From Campylobacteraceae bacterium (GTDB lineage Bacteria > Campylobacterota > Campylobacteria > Campylobacterales > Arcobacteraceae): DNA of 43,655 bases. The notes under the pieces are model-generated. The model was not told the origin of the DNA. It ran no database searches and saw only the letters and a program-made list of their open reading frames with translations. The position numbers and the translations under genes are program-made. Within the stretch, counting starts at the first letter, position 1; the number at the start of each line of letters is the position of its first letter. Of the stretch, positions 1-9,170 are shown in pieces. The DNA lies in contig JABJGE010000038.1 of assembly GCA_018662405.1 (NCBI GenBank), positions 1-43,655 on the forward strand. Reading direction: 5' to 3'.

Positions 1-1019
1 GCTTGAATAAAAGCTATATCAATTTTATATATTTTACTATTATCTAAGATAGTTGATAGTTTTTCACCCTCTACAACTTTTTTACTAGCACTTAGAAATA
101 AATTCTTAATTACAGAATTTTTCAAAATATTTGATCCCAGTTTAAAAGCCTGTACTACTGGTACTCCTGATTTAATTAAAATAGAGTTCATATAAGCAAA
201 CCTACTTAATTCACCTATTTCTATAAGGCTACCAATAAAAGGTAATTTTAATAATAAAGTGTCATATTTATATTTAACTTTTGGGAAATTCTTAAGTATA
301 TAAATAGATAATGAAATAATAGTAATTATAAATATTAACACTATATGATAATAAGAATTAACAAAGTTTCCTGCTTCAATTACAAACTTGGTAATTCCTG
401 GTAATGCTTGATCATTATGTTCAAAGATTGCCGTAATCTTTGGAACAATAAAACTCAACATAAATCCAACCATAAAAAATGATACTGTAATTATAAAAGC
501 TGGGTATGTCATAGCTGATACAATTTGTTTATTTAATTTATCTTGCTCTTTTAAATAATCTGCAAGTTCAACAAGTACAGACTCTAACATTCCACCATCT
601 TCACTAATTTTAATAGATTGTAAATAAAACTCTGGTAGTTCTACTATTTTTTGTAATTGTAATGCTGTAAAAAGATTCTTTCCCTCATCCATATATGCAA
701 TAACAGATAAGAAAAATGGATTTAATTTACTATCATTTTTATATCGCTGAGATATTAACTTAAGGGCATTTAAGAGAGAAATCCCAGAGTTTAAATAAAT
801 ACTTAGATCCCTACTAATACTTGATAGTACATTAGCTTTTAGTTTTATTTTTCTTCTTAATGAAAACTTATTAAATATACTTGGATTATCTTTATTTATA
901 GTTTTATATATAATTTTCTTATGCTTCAATTGTGCTTTTAATCCAGCAATAGATTCAGCTTCAAGTTGACCTTTAATAAGCTTACCATCTTTATCAAATC
1001 CTGTATATTTAAAAAGCAT
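1..1019 (-). CDS. gspF: Type II secretion/competence inner-membrane platform protein GspF, C-terminus cut by window edge
   Basis: The reading frame opens at an ATG at 1019 and stays open to base 1, about 339 codons. GspF proteins are near 400 residues, so roughly the last 60 are missing. The N-terminus (MLFKYTGFDKDGKLIKGQLEA) has the family's opening, where a short cytoplasmic domain recurs before each membrane segment. The phrase ISEDGGMLESVLVELADYLKEQ matches the conserved EEsG...L...L..LA.yL motif of the first GspF domain, and it is followed by hydrophobic segments. GspF is the polytopic platform that couples the assembly ATPase to pseudopilus growth. In Campylobacterota the same family (CtsF) serves DNA uptake, so secretion and competence cannot be told apart from this fragment. 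Its start overlaps the end of the next upstream pseudopilin gene by 11 bp, so the genes are probably translated together. Confidence 0.85.
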   Translation of the reverse strand, partial: MLFKYTGFDKDGKLIKGQLEAESIAGLKAQLKHKKIIYKTINKDNPSIFNKFSLRRKIKLKANVLSSISRDLSIYLNSGISLLNALKLISQRYKNDSKLNPFFLSVIAYMDEGKNLFTALQLQKIVELPEFYLQSIKISEDGGMLESVLVELADYLKEQDKLNKQIVSAMTYPAFIITVSFFMVGFMLSFIVPKITAIFEHNDQALPGITKFVIEAGNFVNSYYHIVLIFIITIISLSIYILKNFPKVKYKYDTLLLKLPFIGSLIEIGELSRFAYMNSILIKSGVPVVQAFKLGSNILKNSVIKNLFLSASKKVVEGEKLSTILDNSKIYKIDIAFIQ

Positions 1020-1530
1020 CTTTTACCTCACGAATTTTTGCATCAAAATATTCATCTATATCATTAATATATTCTATAACTTCTGGCTTTTTATACATAT
1101 CATTAAATATATATGTTTTAGTTTCAGTTTCTACAATCATCTCACTACATCTTTGGTCTTTTTTACAGCTATATTCAAAAACTATACTATATCGTTGAAG
1201 TTGTTCAAGCTCTAAATCTATAAATTCTAATTTTTCTAATTCTGGAGTATAATCATATACTATCGGCTGTTCTTTAAATATTGGCTTGAGCACATCTTCT
1301 TGTAATGTACCATCTATAAATACAAAACATGAAAAATCATTTTCTATACACTTTATAGTTATTTTTTCTTCAAATTCTTGACTTAGAAGTGTTTTTTTTA
1401 AATTAAGAAGTGTTACTTCATCTTTTTGTAAATCATTATTTTTTGTAAAACTATTAATAGCAAATATATAAATAGTTGAGATTAAGATTATCACAATCAT
1501 AATCTCAAAAAGTGTAAATGCCTTTTTCAC
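1009..1530 (-). CDS. Prepilin-type N-terminal methylation protein (minor pseudopilin)
   Basis: The 173-residue product begins MKKAFTLFEIMIVIIL, a short basic leader followed by a class III (type IV pilin-like) hydrophobic helix. The predicted cleavage is after Ala4, giving mature Phe1 and Glu5. Ala in place of the usual Gly at -1 is seen in pseudopilins of this phylum, and the neighbouring GspG shows the same. After the helix (to about residue 28) comes an acidic, probably periplasmic domain with cysteines near 61, 68, 122 and 128 that could form disulfides. It lies between gspG and gspF, which suits a minor pseudopilin of the GspH/I/J class or a competence pseudopilin. The globular domain is not distinctive enough to name it. 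Confidence 0.8.
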   Translation of the reverse strand: MKKAFTLFEIMIVIILISTIYIFAINSFTKNNDLQKDEVTLLNLKKTLLSQEFEEKITIKCIENDFSCFVFIDGTLQEDVLKPIFKEQPIVYDYTPELEKLEFIDLELEQLQRYSIVFEYSCKKDQRCSEMIVETETKTYIFNDMYKKPEVIEYINDIDEYFDAKIREVKDAF

Positions 1531-1549
1531 AAATAAATACTAATTATTC

Positions 1550-1957
1550 TTATTTACACTTAGAATAGTAAATATCATCATTACCACCCTCTTTTTTATT
1601 TCCACCAAAAGATATTAAATCAATATTATCTTCATCATTAATATAAACATATTTTGATTTCCAAGAATCTAATGGTTCTTTATTATCTTCAAAATATTTT
1701 TTTTCTACTAAAAGATTTAATCCCTCTTCTGTTGATGGATATGCTGAGTTATCAATTTTGTACATCTTTAAAGCTTGATCAATACTTTTCATTTGAATAC
1801 AAGTTAATTTAATTTTTGCATCATCACTCTTACCTGTTAACGATGGCAAAACAAACGCTGCTAGTAATCCTAAAATAATAATTACTACCATTAACTCCAT
1901 TAATGAAAATGCTTTTTTCATATTCTTTTTTATTTGTTGATTCTTTTTTATATTCAT
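1550..1957 (-). CDS. gspG: Major pseudopilin GspG
   Basis: The 135-residue protein carries the sequence MKKAFSLMELMVVIIILGLLAAFVLPSL at residues 13-40: a basic leader, cleavage before Phe, Glu at mature position 5 and one N-terminal helix. The soluble domain has the GspG signatures YKIDNSAYPSTEEGLNLLV and a final FGGNKKEGGNDDI segment, which resembles the calcium-binding C-terminal loop of GspG. Cysteines near residues 53 and 134 flank the domain. The start at 1957 has an AAGGG ribosome site 6-7 nt upstream, which gives an unusually long leader of about 16 residues. The internal Met13 would give the conventional leader but has a weak site. GspG is the main subunit of the periplasmic pseudopilus in type II secretion, or of its competence equivalent. 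Confidence 0.87.
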   Translation of the reverse strand: MNIKKNQQIKKNMKKAFSLMELMVVIIILGLLAAFVLPSLTGKSDDAKIKLTCIQMKSIDQALKMYKIDNSAYPSTEEGLNLLVEKKYFEDNKEPLDSWKSKYVYINDEDNIDLISFGGNKKEGGNDDIYYSKCK

Positions 1958-1968
1958 GTTTAACCCTT

Positions 1969-2445
1969 TTATTTTTCATTTTTTGCTAAAGTAATATCAC
2001 CAAAATAGCTTTTCAAACTTTTACCACATCCTAGCCAATTAAGAAGTCCATCTTCTAAATTTACTACATTTGTAAAACCCATTTTTTTAAGCTGATATGC
2101 TGCTAATAATCCTCGTGGACCTTTGAAACAATATGTAACAATAGGTACATCATTTCCATACTTTTCAAATATTTTTTTAATAGCTACAAACTCTAATTTA
2201 CCTCTAGGAATTGTGAGGTGGTTTTCTTTTCTTAGATAACCACTAGCAAATTCTTCTGGTTCTCTTACATCAAGTAATAATGTATCTAAATCTTTAAGGT
2301 TTATATCATCTGGTTGAATTTGAGTTACATGTTCTTCAGCTTCTGTAATTAACTTTTTAAACTGTTCAGTTAAATAAACTTCTGCTCTTCTTGATGCTAA
2401 ATCTTCAAGATCAAGATGTGCTGTATCTTTTAACTTTTCTTCCAT
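1969..2445 (-). CDS. Rhodanese-like domain protein with N-terminal extension
   Basis: This 158-residue protein has one rhodanese module from about residue 48 to 145. LLLDVREPEEFASGYL is the CH2A-type entry motif. The active-site loop is YCFKGPRG at about 106-113, with the catalytic cysteine near 107, followed by AAYQLKKMGFTNVVNLEDGLLNWLG. The first 45 residues are charged, helical-looking and outside the domain. No signal peptide or membrane segment is visible, so it should be cytosolic. Rhodaneses carry persulfide sulfur on this cysteine for sulfur transfer or detoxification, but the substrate cannot be read here. Its start lies 1 nt from the end of pepA, so it is the distal gene of the trpB-dedA-pepA run. 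Confidence 0.82.
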   Translation of the reverse strand: MEEKLKDTAHLDLEDLASRRAEVYLTEQFKKLITEAEEHVTQIQPDDINLKDLDTLLLDVREPEEFASGYLRKENHLTIPRGKLEFVAIKKIFEKYGNDVPIVTYCFKGPRGLLAAYQLKKMGFTNVVNLEDGLLNWLGCGKSLKSYFGDITLAKNEK

Positions 2446-2446
2446 A

Positions 2447-3838
2447 TTATAAATTCTTTAAGAACTCTATTGTCATTCTTACACCTGCACCACTAGCACC
2501 ATAAGGATTATAACCCCATTGTTCTTCTACATATGCAGGACCAGCTATATCACAGTGAACCCATTTATTTTTATTTTCATCTTTAATAAATTCATCTAAA
2601 AATATTCCAGCTGTGATAGCTCCACCATATCTAGTACTAGAGATATTACAAATATCTGCTATTTTAGATTTGATTGTTTTTCTAAGATATTTATTAAAAG
2701 GTAATGTAGTAGCTAATTCTCCACTATCAAGTGCTGATTGAACTACTTTCCATGTAAGTTCGGTATTATTACCCATTATGCTTGTCGTATAATGTCCAAC
2801 TCCAACTACACTAGCACCTGTTAATGTAGCAAAATCCATAATATAATCTATATCTTCAATTTCATCTTGTGCATAACATAAACAATCCGCAAGAACAAGT
2901 CTTCCTTCTGCATCTGTATTTCTAACTTCTATTGTTTTACCATTTTTTGCAGTTAGAACATCATCTGGTTTAAAGGCATCTCCACCTATCATATTTTCCA
3001 CAGCACCAATAATACCATGTACTTCAAATGGAAGATTTAATTTAGCAATAGCATCCATCATTCCTAAAACAGCAGATCCCCCACTTTTATCAGACTTCAT
3101 AGTTACCATAAAATCTGATGGTTTTAAACTAAGTCCACCAGAATCATAAGTAAGACCTTTTCCTACTAAAACAATTTTCTTTTTAATTTTACCTGATGGC
3201 TTATATGTAAGATGAATTAGTTTTGATTTATGTCTACTTGCACGACCTACTGCAGCTATTGATCCCATACCATTAGCTTCAAAGTATTTATCACCTAAAA
3301 TTTTACATTCAAGATTGTTATCTTTTGCAATTTTTATAGCTTCATTTGCCATAATTTTTGGATAAAAATCATCTGGTGCTGTATTTACAAAATCCCTTAC
3401 CATATTTACACTATTTGATACATTTACTGTTTCTTGAAATACATCTATCTCTTTTTGTGAAATATGTTCTACAATAATATTTATTGTTTTTTCTTTTTGT
3501 ACTTTCTTTTTTGATTTATATTTGTTAAAAGTATAGTTTCCTAACTCTAAACCTTCAATAATCTCTCTTAAATTTTCATTTGCAATTATTGATGCAGTTT
3601 TAAAAGTTGTTTCATTTAACTTTCTAATTCCAACTGCAGCAGCTACCCTTAGCCCATCACTTGTATTATCACAACCAACATATATTTTTTGTTGTTCTAA
3701 TAATAATACACAGCTTTCATCAGCACCTTCAAAATTTAATTTTTTTAGTATTTTTTTATCTTTTAAATTTGTCTCTTTTTGTACGATAATAATTTCAACA
3801 TCTGATTTTACTTTTGTTTCTACTAAGTTTAATTTCAA
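2447..3838 (-). CDS. pepA: Leucyl (cytosol) aminopeptidase, M17 family
   Basis: The 463-residue product carries the M17 catalytic core. VGKGLTYDSGG lies near residues 225-236 with the metal-binding Lys and Asp, and NTDAEGRL is at about 306-313 with the second metal-binding set and the catalytic Arg. Length fits the family, whose N-terminal half is variable. These di-metal hexamers release N-terminal residues from peptides in the cytosol. The start codon is TTG, positioned 7 nt after an AAAGGA ribosome site. The TTG shares bases with the TGA stop of the upstream dedA gene (TTGA, 4-nt overlap), so translational coupling is likely. The downstream rhodanese gene starts 1 nt after its stop. Confidence 0.94.
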   Translation of the reverse strand: MKLNLVETKVKSDVEIIIVQKETNLKDKKILKKLNFEGADESCVLLLEQQKIYVGCDNTSDGLRVAAAVGIRKLNETTFKTASIIANENLREIIEGLELGNYTFNKYKSKKKVQKEKTINIIVEHISQKEIDVFQETVNVSNSVNMVRDFVNTAPDDFYPKIMANEAIKIAKDNNLECKILGDKYFEANGMGSIAAVGRASRHKSKLIHLTYKPSGKIKKKIVLVGKGLTYDSGGLSLKPSDFMVTMKSDKSGGSAVLGMMDAIAKLNLPFEVHGIIGAVENMIGGDAFKPDDVLTAKNGKTIEVRNTDAEGRLVLADCLCYAQDEIEDIDYIMDFATLTGASVVGVGHYTTSIMGNNTELTWKVVQSALDSGELATTLPFNKYLRKTIKSKIADICNISSTRYGGAITAGIFLDEFIKDENKNKWVHCDIAGPAYVEEQWGYNPYGASGAGVRMTIEFLKNL

Positions 3839-4518
3839 TTTTTTTCCTTTATTTCTTTCTTTGTAGCTTTATTAAAATAGTATATGATACTTCCACCTAT
3901 AGTCAAGGCAAATGGTACAGCTACATACCAGTATTCTTTTACTGCTTTAAGAATCTCTAAGATCTCTTCACCAAAATACCATACAGGTACTATTGTAATA
4001 GCACCCCACATCCATGCACTAATTAAGTTAATAATTGCAAATAGTTTTGCATCATATCTTGTAAGACCTATTGCAATTGGTATAATTGTTCGCATACCAT
4101 ACATATACCTTTGAGCAAATATTATTGGCCATCCATATTTTTTTAGAAGTAAATGTGCTAGAGCAAATTTTCTTCTTTGACCTCTAAATTTACTATGTAC
4201 ATATGATTTATTGTATCTACCTATATAAAAATATATTTGATCTCCAACAAACCCACCAAGACCTGCTACAAAGATTGCTAAATACAGATTCATATCTCCT
4301 GTGCTACAAAGTAGTCCAGCCATAACTAGCCCTGACTCACCTTCAAGTATACTCCATGAGAAAAGTATTACATATCCATATTCTTTCATAAGATAAATAA
4401 ATTTATCTGTCACCCCATCTACAGGTGCCATATATAAATTATATACTAAAAATGAAAATAAAGTTACAACTATTACCGTACTTATTTTACCAGAATTTTT
4501 TTGTAAAAATTTTAACAT
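3835..4518 (-). CDS. DedA family (VTT/SNARE-associated) inner-membrane protein
   Basis: The 227-residue protein is polytopic. It contains the DedA signature segments: the early acidic GESGLVMAG after the first helices, a central GDQIYFYIGRY, and a re-entrant stretch ending in FAQRYMYGMRTIIPIAIGLTRY with the conserved basic and glycine residues. DedA proteins are now thought to be lipid transporters or scramblases that recycle undecaprenyl phosphate and phospholipid carriers. Which lipid this one handles cannot be seen. It starts directly after the trpB stop (TAGATG) and its TGA overlaps the TTG start of pepA. It therefore sits in a tight trpB-dedA-pepA-rhodanese run of unrelated functions. 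Confidence 0.88.
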   Translation of the reverse strand: MLKFLQKNSGKISTVIVVTLFSFLVYNLYMAPVDGVTDKFIYLMKEYGYVILFSWSILEGESGLVMAGLLCSTGDMNLYLAIFVAGLGGFVGDQIYFYIGRYNKSYVHSKFRGQRRKFALAHLLLKKYGWPIIFAQRYMYGMRTIIPIAIGLTRYDAKLFAIINLISAWMWGAITIVPVWYFGEEILEILKAVKEYWYVAVPFALTIGGSIIYYFNKATKKEIKEKN

Positions 4519-5739
4519 CTATTGATCTTTAAACTTATCTTTTAAAAGATCTTGTGCTTGAATCATATCTTTATCACCACGACCTGAAAGATTGATAATC
4601 ACAGTTTTACCTTTTAGTTCATCTTTTGCTTTTTTAAGATATGCAATAGCATGGCTACTTTCAAAAGCAGGAATAATACCCTCTTTTTGACTAAGCCATA
4701 CAAAGGCATCCATTGCTTCATCATCTGTAATACTATCAAATTGTACTGTACCTAAGTCTTTATGATAAGAGTGTTCAGGTCCAATTCCAGGATAGTCTAA
4801 TCCAGCACTAATAGAATGTGCTTCTAAAACTTGTCCATCTTCATCTTGTAGTAAATAAGAACATTGTCCATGTAATACACCTGGACTTCCTTTTTCTAAA
4901 CTACATCCATGCTTGTCCGTATCTAGTCCTAATCCACCTGCTTCTATACCTACACAAGTAGTTTCTTCATCTTCTAAAAAATGTGAGAACATTCCAATAG
5001 CATTAGATCCCCCACCAATACAAGCAACAACAACATCAGGTAATTTACCTTCAATATCAAGACACTGAGCTCTAGCTTCCCAACCAATAATAGCTTGAAA
5101 ATCTCGAACCATCATAGGATAAGGATGAGGACCTGCAACAGTACCAATAATATAATATGTATCTCTTGCATTAGTAACCCAGTATCTAATTGCGTCATTC
5201 ATAGCATCTTTTAATGTACGACTACCAGATTCAACAGCAATTACTTTTGCACCTAGTAATTTCATTCTAAATACATTTAACTTCTGTCTTTCAACATCTT
5301 TAGCACCCATAAATACTGTACATTCAAGTCCAAGTAATGCTGCGATAGTAGCAGTAGCAACTCCATGTTGACCAGCACCAGTTTCAGCAATAACTTTAGT
5401 CTTTCCAAGTCTTTTTGCTAATAATCCTTGAGCAATAGTATTATTAACTTTATGAGCTCCCGTATGATTTAAATCTTCTCTTTTTAAATATACTTTAGCA
5501 CCTATCTCTTCAGAAATATTTTTTGCGTGATAAAGAGGATTAGGTCGGCCTACATAATCTTTTAATAATGCGTTTACATCTTTCCAAAAGTCTTCATCAA
5601 ATCTATATTTATTATAAGCTTGTTCTAACTCTAATAAAATTGGCATCAACGTTTCTGGTACATATCGACCACCAAAAATTCCGAAATGTCCATTTGAATC
5701 TGGATCAAACTTACTTGGTTTTGGGATATAATTATTCAT
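4519..5739 (-). CDS. trpB: Tryptophan synthase beta chain
   Basis: The 406-residue protein matches TrpB over its full length. [17 protein letters not shown] opens the fold. HTGAHKVNN at 92-100 carries the pyridoxal-phosphate lysine (Lys97), [12 protein letters not shown] is the substrate carboxylate loop, and GGGSNAIG near 240 binds the cofactor phosphate. It condenses indole with serine to make tryptophan. TrpA and the rest of the tryptophan pathway are not in this window, and the gene lies between apt and dedA rather than in a trp operon. It is the catalytically complete, TrpA-partnering TrpB1 type by length and motifs. The ATG is preceded by an AAGG ribosome site. Confidence 0.96.
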   Translation of the reverse strand: MNNYIPKPSKFDPDSNGHFGIFGGRYVPETLMPILLELEQAYNKYRFDEDFWKDVNALLKDYVGRPNPLYHAKNISEEIGAKVYLKREDLNHTGAHKVNNTIAQGLLAKRLGKTKVIAETGAGQHGVATATIAALLGLECTVFMGAKDVERQKLNVFRMKLLGAKVIAVESGSRTLKDAMNDAIRYWVTNARDTYYIIGTVAGPHPYPMMVRDFQAIIGWEARAQCLDIEGKLPDVVVACIGGGSNAIGMFSHFLEDEETTCVGIEAGGLGLDTDKHGCSLEKGSPGVLHGQCSYLLQDEDGQVLEAHSISAGLDYPGIGPEHSYHKDLGTVQFDSITDDEAMDAFVWLSQKEGIIPAFESSHAIAYLKKAKDELKGKTVIINLSGRGDKDMIQAQDLLKDKFKDQ

Positions 5740-5751
5740 TGTTTACCTTCT

Positions 5752-6303
5752 TTATATATCTAATACACTATAAATAGGTGCAAATGGTGTAACTTTTTTA
5801 TCACCTTCTAAAAATGTTAGATTCATAATAAAACATACTTCTACTAAAGTTGATTTTGTATCTTTAACTAATTTACAAGCTGCTTTTGCTGTACCACCTG
5901 TAGCACATAAATCATCTATTATTAAAACTCTAGCATCTTTTTTTTCATGAAAAGCATCAAGGTGAATTTCAAGCTCATCAAAACCATATTCTAATTCATA
6001 TTTTTCACAAATAGTTGTAGATGGTAGTTTCCCTTTTTTTCTAATAGGTACAAATCCAATATTTAATCTATCTGCTAATGCTGCTCCAAATATAAATCCT
6101 CTAGCATCCAGACCAGCAATATAGTCTAAATTCATATCTTTATATCTATCTTCTAGGTGATCCATTAATAGTTTATAAGCTTTTGGGTTATTTAAAAGTG
6201 TAGTGATATCTTTAAAGATAATACCTGGTTTTGGAAAATCAGGTATATCTCTAATACTATTTAAAAGGATTTCTCTTTGTTCATCATTTAAAAATTTTCT
6301 CAT
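5752..6303 (-). CDS. apt: Adenine phosphoribosyltransferase
   Basis: The 183-residue product has the type I phosphoribosyltransferase PRPP loop [17 protein letters not shown] at about 126-141. The Apt features [17 protein letters not shown] near 20-37 and [11 protein letters not shown] near 63-73 are also present. It salvages adenine to AMP using PRPP, in the cytosol. Length is normal for bacterial Apt. The start at 6303 has a purine-rich AGAGAGAGAAT stretch just upstream. It lies 12 nt ahead of trpB on the same strand, and both enzymes relate to PRPP-derived metabolism, but I see no functional reason for the pairing. Confidence 0.95.
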   Translation of the reverse strand: MRKFLNDEQREILLNSIRDIPDFPKPGIIFKDITTLLNNPKAYKLLMDHLEDRYKDMNLDYIAGLDARGFIFGAALADRLNIGFVPIRKKGKLPSTTICEKYELEYGFDELEIHLDAFHEKKDARVLIIDDLCATGGTAKAACKLVKDTKSTLVEVCFIMNLTFLEGDKKVTPFAPIYSVLDI

Positions 6304-6357
6304 ATTCTCTCTCTTATTAATATAGAGATATATTATCGAAAACTCTCTTTTAGTAGT

Positions 6358-7278
6358 CTAAAATCTTTTTGTATATGCGTGACAATATGGCTGTTGATTT
6401 CTTCTTTGATAGTAATCTTGATGATAATCTTCTGCTTTATAAAATACTGTATCTTCATGTAGTTTTGTAGCTAAATTATAACCTTTATTAGTTAATTCAT
6501 TTGCTAATTTTTTTATAACTTCTCTTTCATCTTTCTTACTAGTAAATATTGCAGATAAATACTGTGGTCCAATATCAGGGCCTTGTCCATTTGGCTGTTC
6601 TGGATCATGTATCTCAAAAAATAATTTTACAAGTGTTTCATAATTTACAATTTTTGGATCATATGATACTTCAACAACTTCTAAATGTCCTGTAGTTTTT
6701 GAACAAATTTGTTCATATGTTGGATTTTCAGTATGTCCACCCATATATCCAGATACAGCAGATACAACACCTGGTAATGTTTCAAAATGATATTCTACTC
6801 CCCAAAAACAACCAGCAGCAAAATATGCTTTTTTGTAAGAGTCTGTACCTTTAAAATCAATAGACACAGAATTTACACAATGCCTAGTATTATTAGCAGT
6901 AAATTGCTCCCCTTCAAATACATGTCCTAAATGTCCACCACATGAAGCACATACAATCTCTACTCTTCGCCCATCTGCATCTGGTACTCTTTTTACAGCA
7001 CCATCTATATTGTCATCAAAGCTTGGCCAGCCACAACCACTATTAAATTTTGTATTTGATTTATAAAGTTCGGTATTACACTGTCTACAAGTATAAATTC
7101 CATCACCTTTATGCTCATAAAATTTACCACTATAAGGAGCTTCTGTTCCTTTATGTAAAATTACTCTTTGTTCTTCTTGATTTAATTCATTATATGACAT
7201 ATTCTTTATACCTTTATCATTTGAAAATATTGTAGTTATTATAAGAAAAATACTTGCTAAAAAAATAAACACTTTCAT
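6358..7278 (-). CDS. msrBA: Fused peptide-methionine sulfoxide reductase MsrB-MsrA, with signal peptide
   Basis: The 306-residue protein starts with a hydrophobic signal-like segment (residues 1-19) and then has two domains. MsrB (about 27-143) holds zinc cysteines C64, C67, C110 and C113 and the catalytic RHCVNS (C134). MsrA (about 150-306) holds GCFWGVE with C157. Together they reduce both diastereomers of oxidised methionine. The order B then A is the reverse of the well-known Neisseria-type A-B fusion. The leader implies a periplasmic or secreted repair enzyme, which would need an outside source of electrons that is not in view. An internal ATG at 7200 (Met27), right before the MsrB domain and 11 nt after AAAGG, could give a cytosolic form. 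Confidence 0.93.
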   Translation of the reverse strand: MKVFIFLASIFLIITTIFSNDKGIKNMSYNELNQEEQRVILHKGTEAPYSGKFYEHKGDGIYTCRQCNTELYKSNTKFNSGCGWPSFDDNIDGAVKRVPDADGRRVEIVCASCGGHLGHVFEGEQFTANNTRHCVNSVSIDFKGTDSYKKAYFAAGCFWGVEYHFETLPGVVSAVSGYMGGHTENPTYEQICSKTTGHLEVVEVSYDPKIVNYETLVKLFFEIHDPEQPNGQGPDIGPQYLSAIFTSKKDEREVIKKLANELTNKGYNLATKLHEDTVFYKAEDYHQDYYQRRNQQPYCHAYTKRF

Positions 7279-7320
7279 CTAAAATATACTCTTTACTTTT
7301 CTTTCAGCTTAAACACTAAA

Positions 7321-9099
7321 TTAACCTTGCATCCCTTGGTTTAATCGATTAACTTTTTGATGCTTTGTTTTACAATCTCGCTTAGGAACAATTATCTCTT
7401 TTTGTTTTTCTTTTCTTTTAGTGTCTTTTTCTACAAATATCTTTTTTCTAGTTATTGGATCCATCTCAGTATAATACATAACAGCAGAATAAGTTCCTGG
7501 TGTTGGAGTAAATACTTGTGCTTGTTCTGGTTTCATTTTTAGTTCATGTTGCGTAAACTGTTTTAGATTATGCATATCTTTTTCTTCACATCCTGGGTGT
7601 GCTGCAATTAAATAATATGTTAAAAATTGTTGCTTTCCAGCTTCTTTATTTAATTGGTCATATAATTTTTTAAAATCAATAAGAGTTTGTTTTCCAGGTT
7701 TTCCCATTAAGTCTAATACTTTTTGTTCTGTATGTTCAGGAGCTACTTTCATCTGACCTGATATATGATCATTTACCAATGATTTAAGATATTTATATCC
7801 ATATTTTTTATCTTCTGTAATTAAATCATATCTTATTCCAGATGCAACAAATGCTTTTCTAATACCTGGTATTTCACGAACTTTTTTATTCATATCTATA
7901 ATTCGGCCATGATCTGGTTTCATAGAACTACAAAGATGTTTTGAATCAACACATCTTTGATGATCACATGTTCCTAATTTAAGTTTCTTATCACATTCAT
8001 ATCCATACATATTTGCAGTTGGGCCTCCAAGATCAGAGATAATTCCTTTAAAGTCTTTATACTCTCTAAAATCTTTTGCTTCTTGTACAATTGAATCTTC
8101 ACTTCTTGTACGAATTGTCCTACCTTGATGTACTCCAATAGCACAAAAATTACATTCACCCCAACATCCTTGATGGGTCATAATAGAAAATTTAATAGTT
8201 TCTAAACATTTAACTTTTCCATCTGGTCTATGGTACGGGTGTAATTCTCTTGTAAATGGTAAAGAGGAAACTTGATCCATTTCTTCTTCATTTAAATAAT
8301 CACAAGGTGGATTTTGAATGGCATATCTTGTATCAACAGCTTGACACAAACCTTTTGCTGCTATTGGATCATTATTATCATAAAATAGATCAAAAAGATC
8401 AATATATTTTTCTTTATCATCTAAACATTCTTTAAAAGATGGTAGCTGATGATAATCTTCTACAGATTCTTTTGATATATAACAAATTCCTCTTATATCT
8501 TTATAGTCAGTTTTGTTATTAATTGCAGTAGTTAATTGCATCAATGCAATTTCACCCATTCCATAAATTAAAATATCTGCTTTAGAATCAAATAAAATTG
8601 GCTTTTTTAGTTTATTTTGCCAATAATCATAATGTGTAACTCTTCGTAAACTAGCTTCAATTCCTCCTAATACAATTGGAACTGTATCCTTAAAATATCT
8701 TCTAATTAAATTTGTATAAACTAATACTGCACGATCTGGTCGTTTATTGTTTTTTCCACCAGGAGTATAATCATCACTATTTCTAAATTTCTTTGTAGCA
8801 GTATAGTTAGCAACCATAGAATCAATTGATCCACCACTAACTCCCCAATAAAGTCTTGGTTCACCTAGTCTTTTTATATCCTTGTCACTTTCATAATCAG
8901 GCTGACCAATAATACCAACTTTATATCCAAGTTTTTCAAGCATACGACCAACAACCGCTACACCAATAAATGGACTATCTATATAGGCATCACCACTAAC
9001 TAAGATAACATCACACTGATCCCAACCAAGCTTATCCATTTCTGCTCGTGTCGTAGGAAGAAAAGATGTAGCTAGTGGATTATTGTGATTTTTTTGCAT
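7321..9099 (-). CDS. ygiQ: YgiQ-family radical SAM protein, copy 1
   Basis: This 592-residue protein has the family's N-terminal domain (opening with LGWDQCDVILVSGDAYIDSPFIGVAVVGRML), then a radical SAM core with the cluster motif CWGECNFC (C312, C316, C319). A C-terminal DUF3362-like part includes HPGCEEKDM and TPTPGTYSAVMYYTEMDP. YgiQ proteins resemble radical SAM methylthio- and methyltransferases, but their reaction is unknown. The end is strongly basic and rich in lysine. A TATAAT box on the minus strand at 9130-9135 could serve its own promoter, with AAAGG before the ATG. The upstream gene is a paralogue, so this is a tandem duplication. Confidence 0.9.
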   Translation of the reverse strand: MQKNHNNPLATSFLPTTRAEMDKLGWDQCDVILVSGDAYIDSPFIGVAVVGRMLEKLGYKVGIIGQPDYESDKDIKRLGEPRLYWGVSGGSIDSMVANYTATKKFRNSDDYTPGGKNNKRPDRAVLVYTNLIRRYFKDTVPIVLGGIEASLRRVTHYDYWQNKLKKPILFDSKADILIYGMGEIALMQLTTAINNKTDYKDIRGICYISKESVEDYHQLPSFKECLDDKEKYIDLFDLFYDNNDPIAAKGLCQAVDTRYAIQNPPCDYLNEEEMDQVSSLPFTRELHPYHRPDGKVKCLETIKFSIMTHQGCWGECNFCAIGVHQGRTIRTRSEDSIVQEAKDFREYKDFKGIISDLGGPTANMYGYECDKKLKLGTCDHQRCVDSKHLCSSMKPDHGRIIDMNKKVREIPGIRKAFVASGIRYDLITEDKKYGYKYLKSLVNDHISGQMKVAPEHTEQKVLDLMGKPGKQTLIDFKKLYDQLNKEAGKQQFLTYYLIAAHPGCEEKDMHNLKQFTQHELKMKPEQAQVFTPTPGTYSAVMYYTEMDPITRKKIFVEKDTKRKEKQKEIIVPKRDCKTKHQKVNRLNQGMQG

Positions 9100-9129
9100 A
9101 TAGAGTGTGCCTTTTATATTTTGTAGTTA

Positions 9130-9135
9130 ATTATA
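9130..9135 (-). promoter_or_regulatory. Candidate -10 box (TATAAT) of ygiQ copy 1
   Basis: A perfect TATAAT on the minus strand lies in the 71-bp gap between the two ygiQ paralogues, about 30 nt before the ATG at 9099. No convincing -35 box is visible, which is usual for sigma-70 promoters in this phylum. Confidence 0.4.
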
Positions 9136-9170
9136 CTCAAAATATTTACTATAGGTATAAACGCTTACAG

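Noticed and set aside
3884-4114. Plus-strand ORFs opposite dedA and other minus-strand genes
   Set aside because: Lie entirely inside well supported genes, lack ribosome sites and read like reverse translations of conserved proteins.
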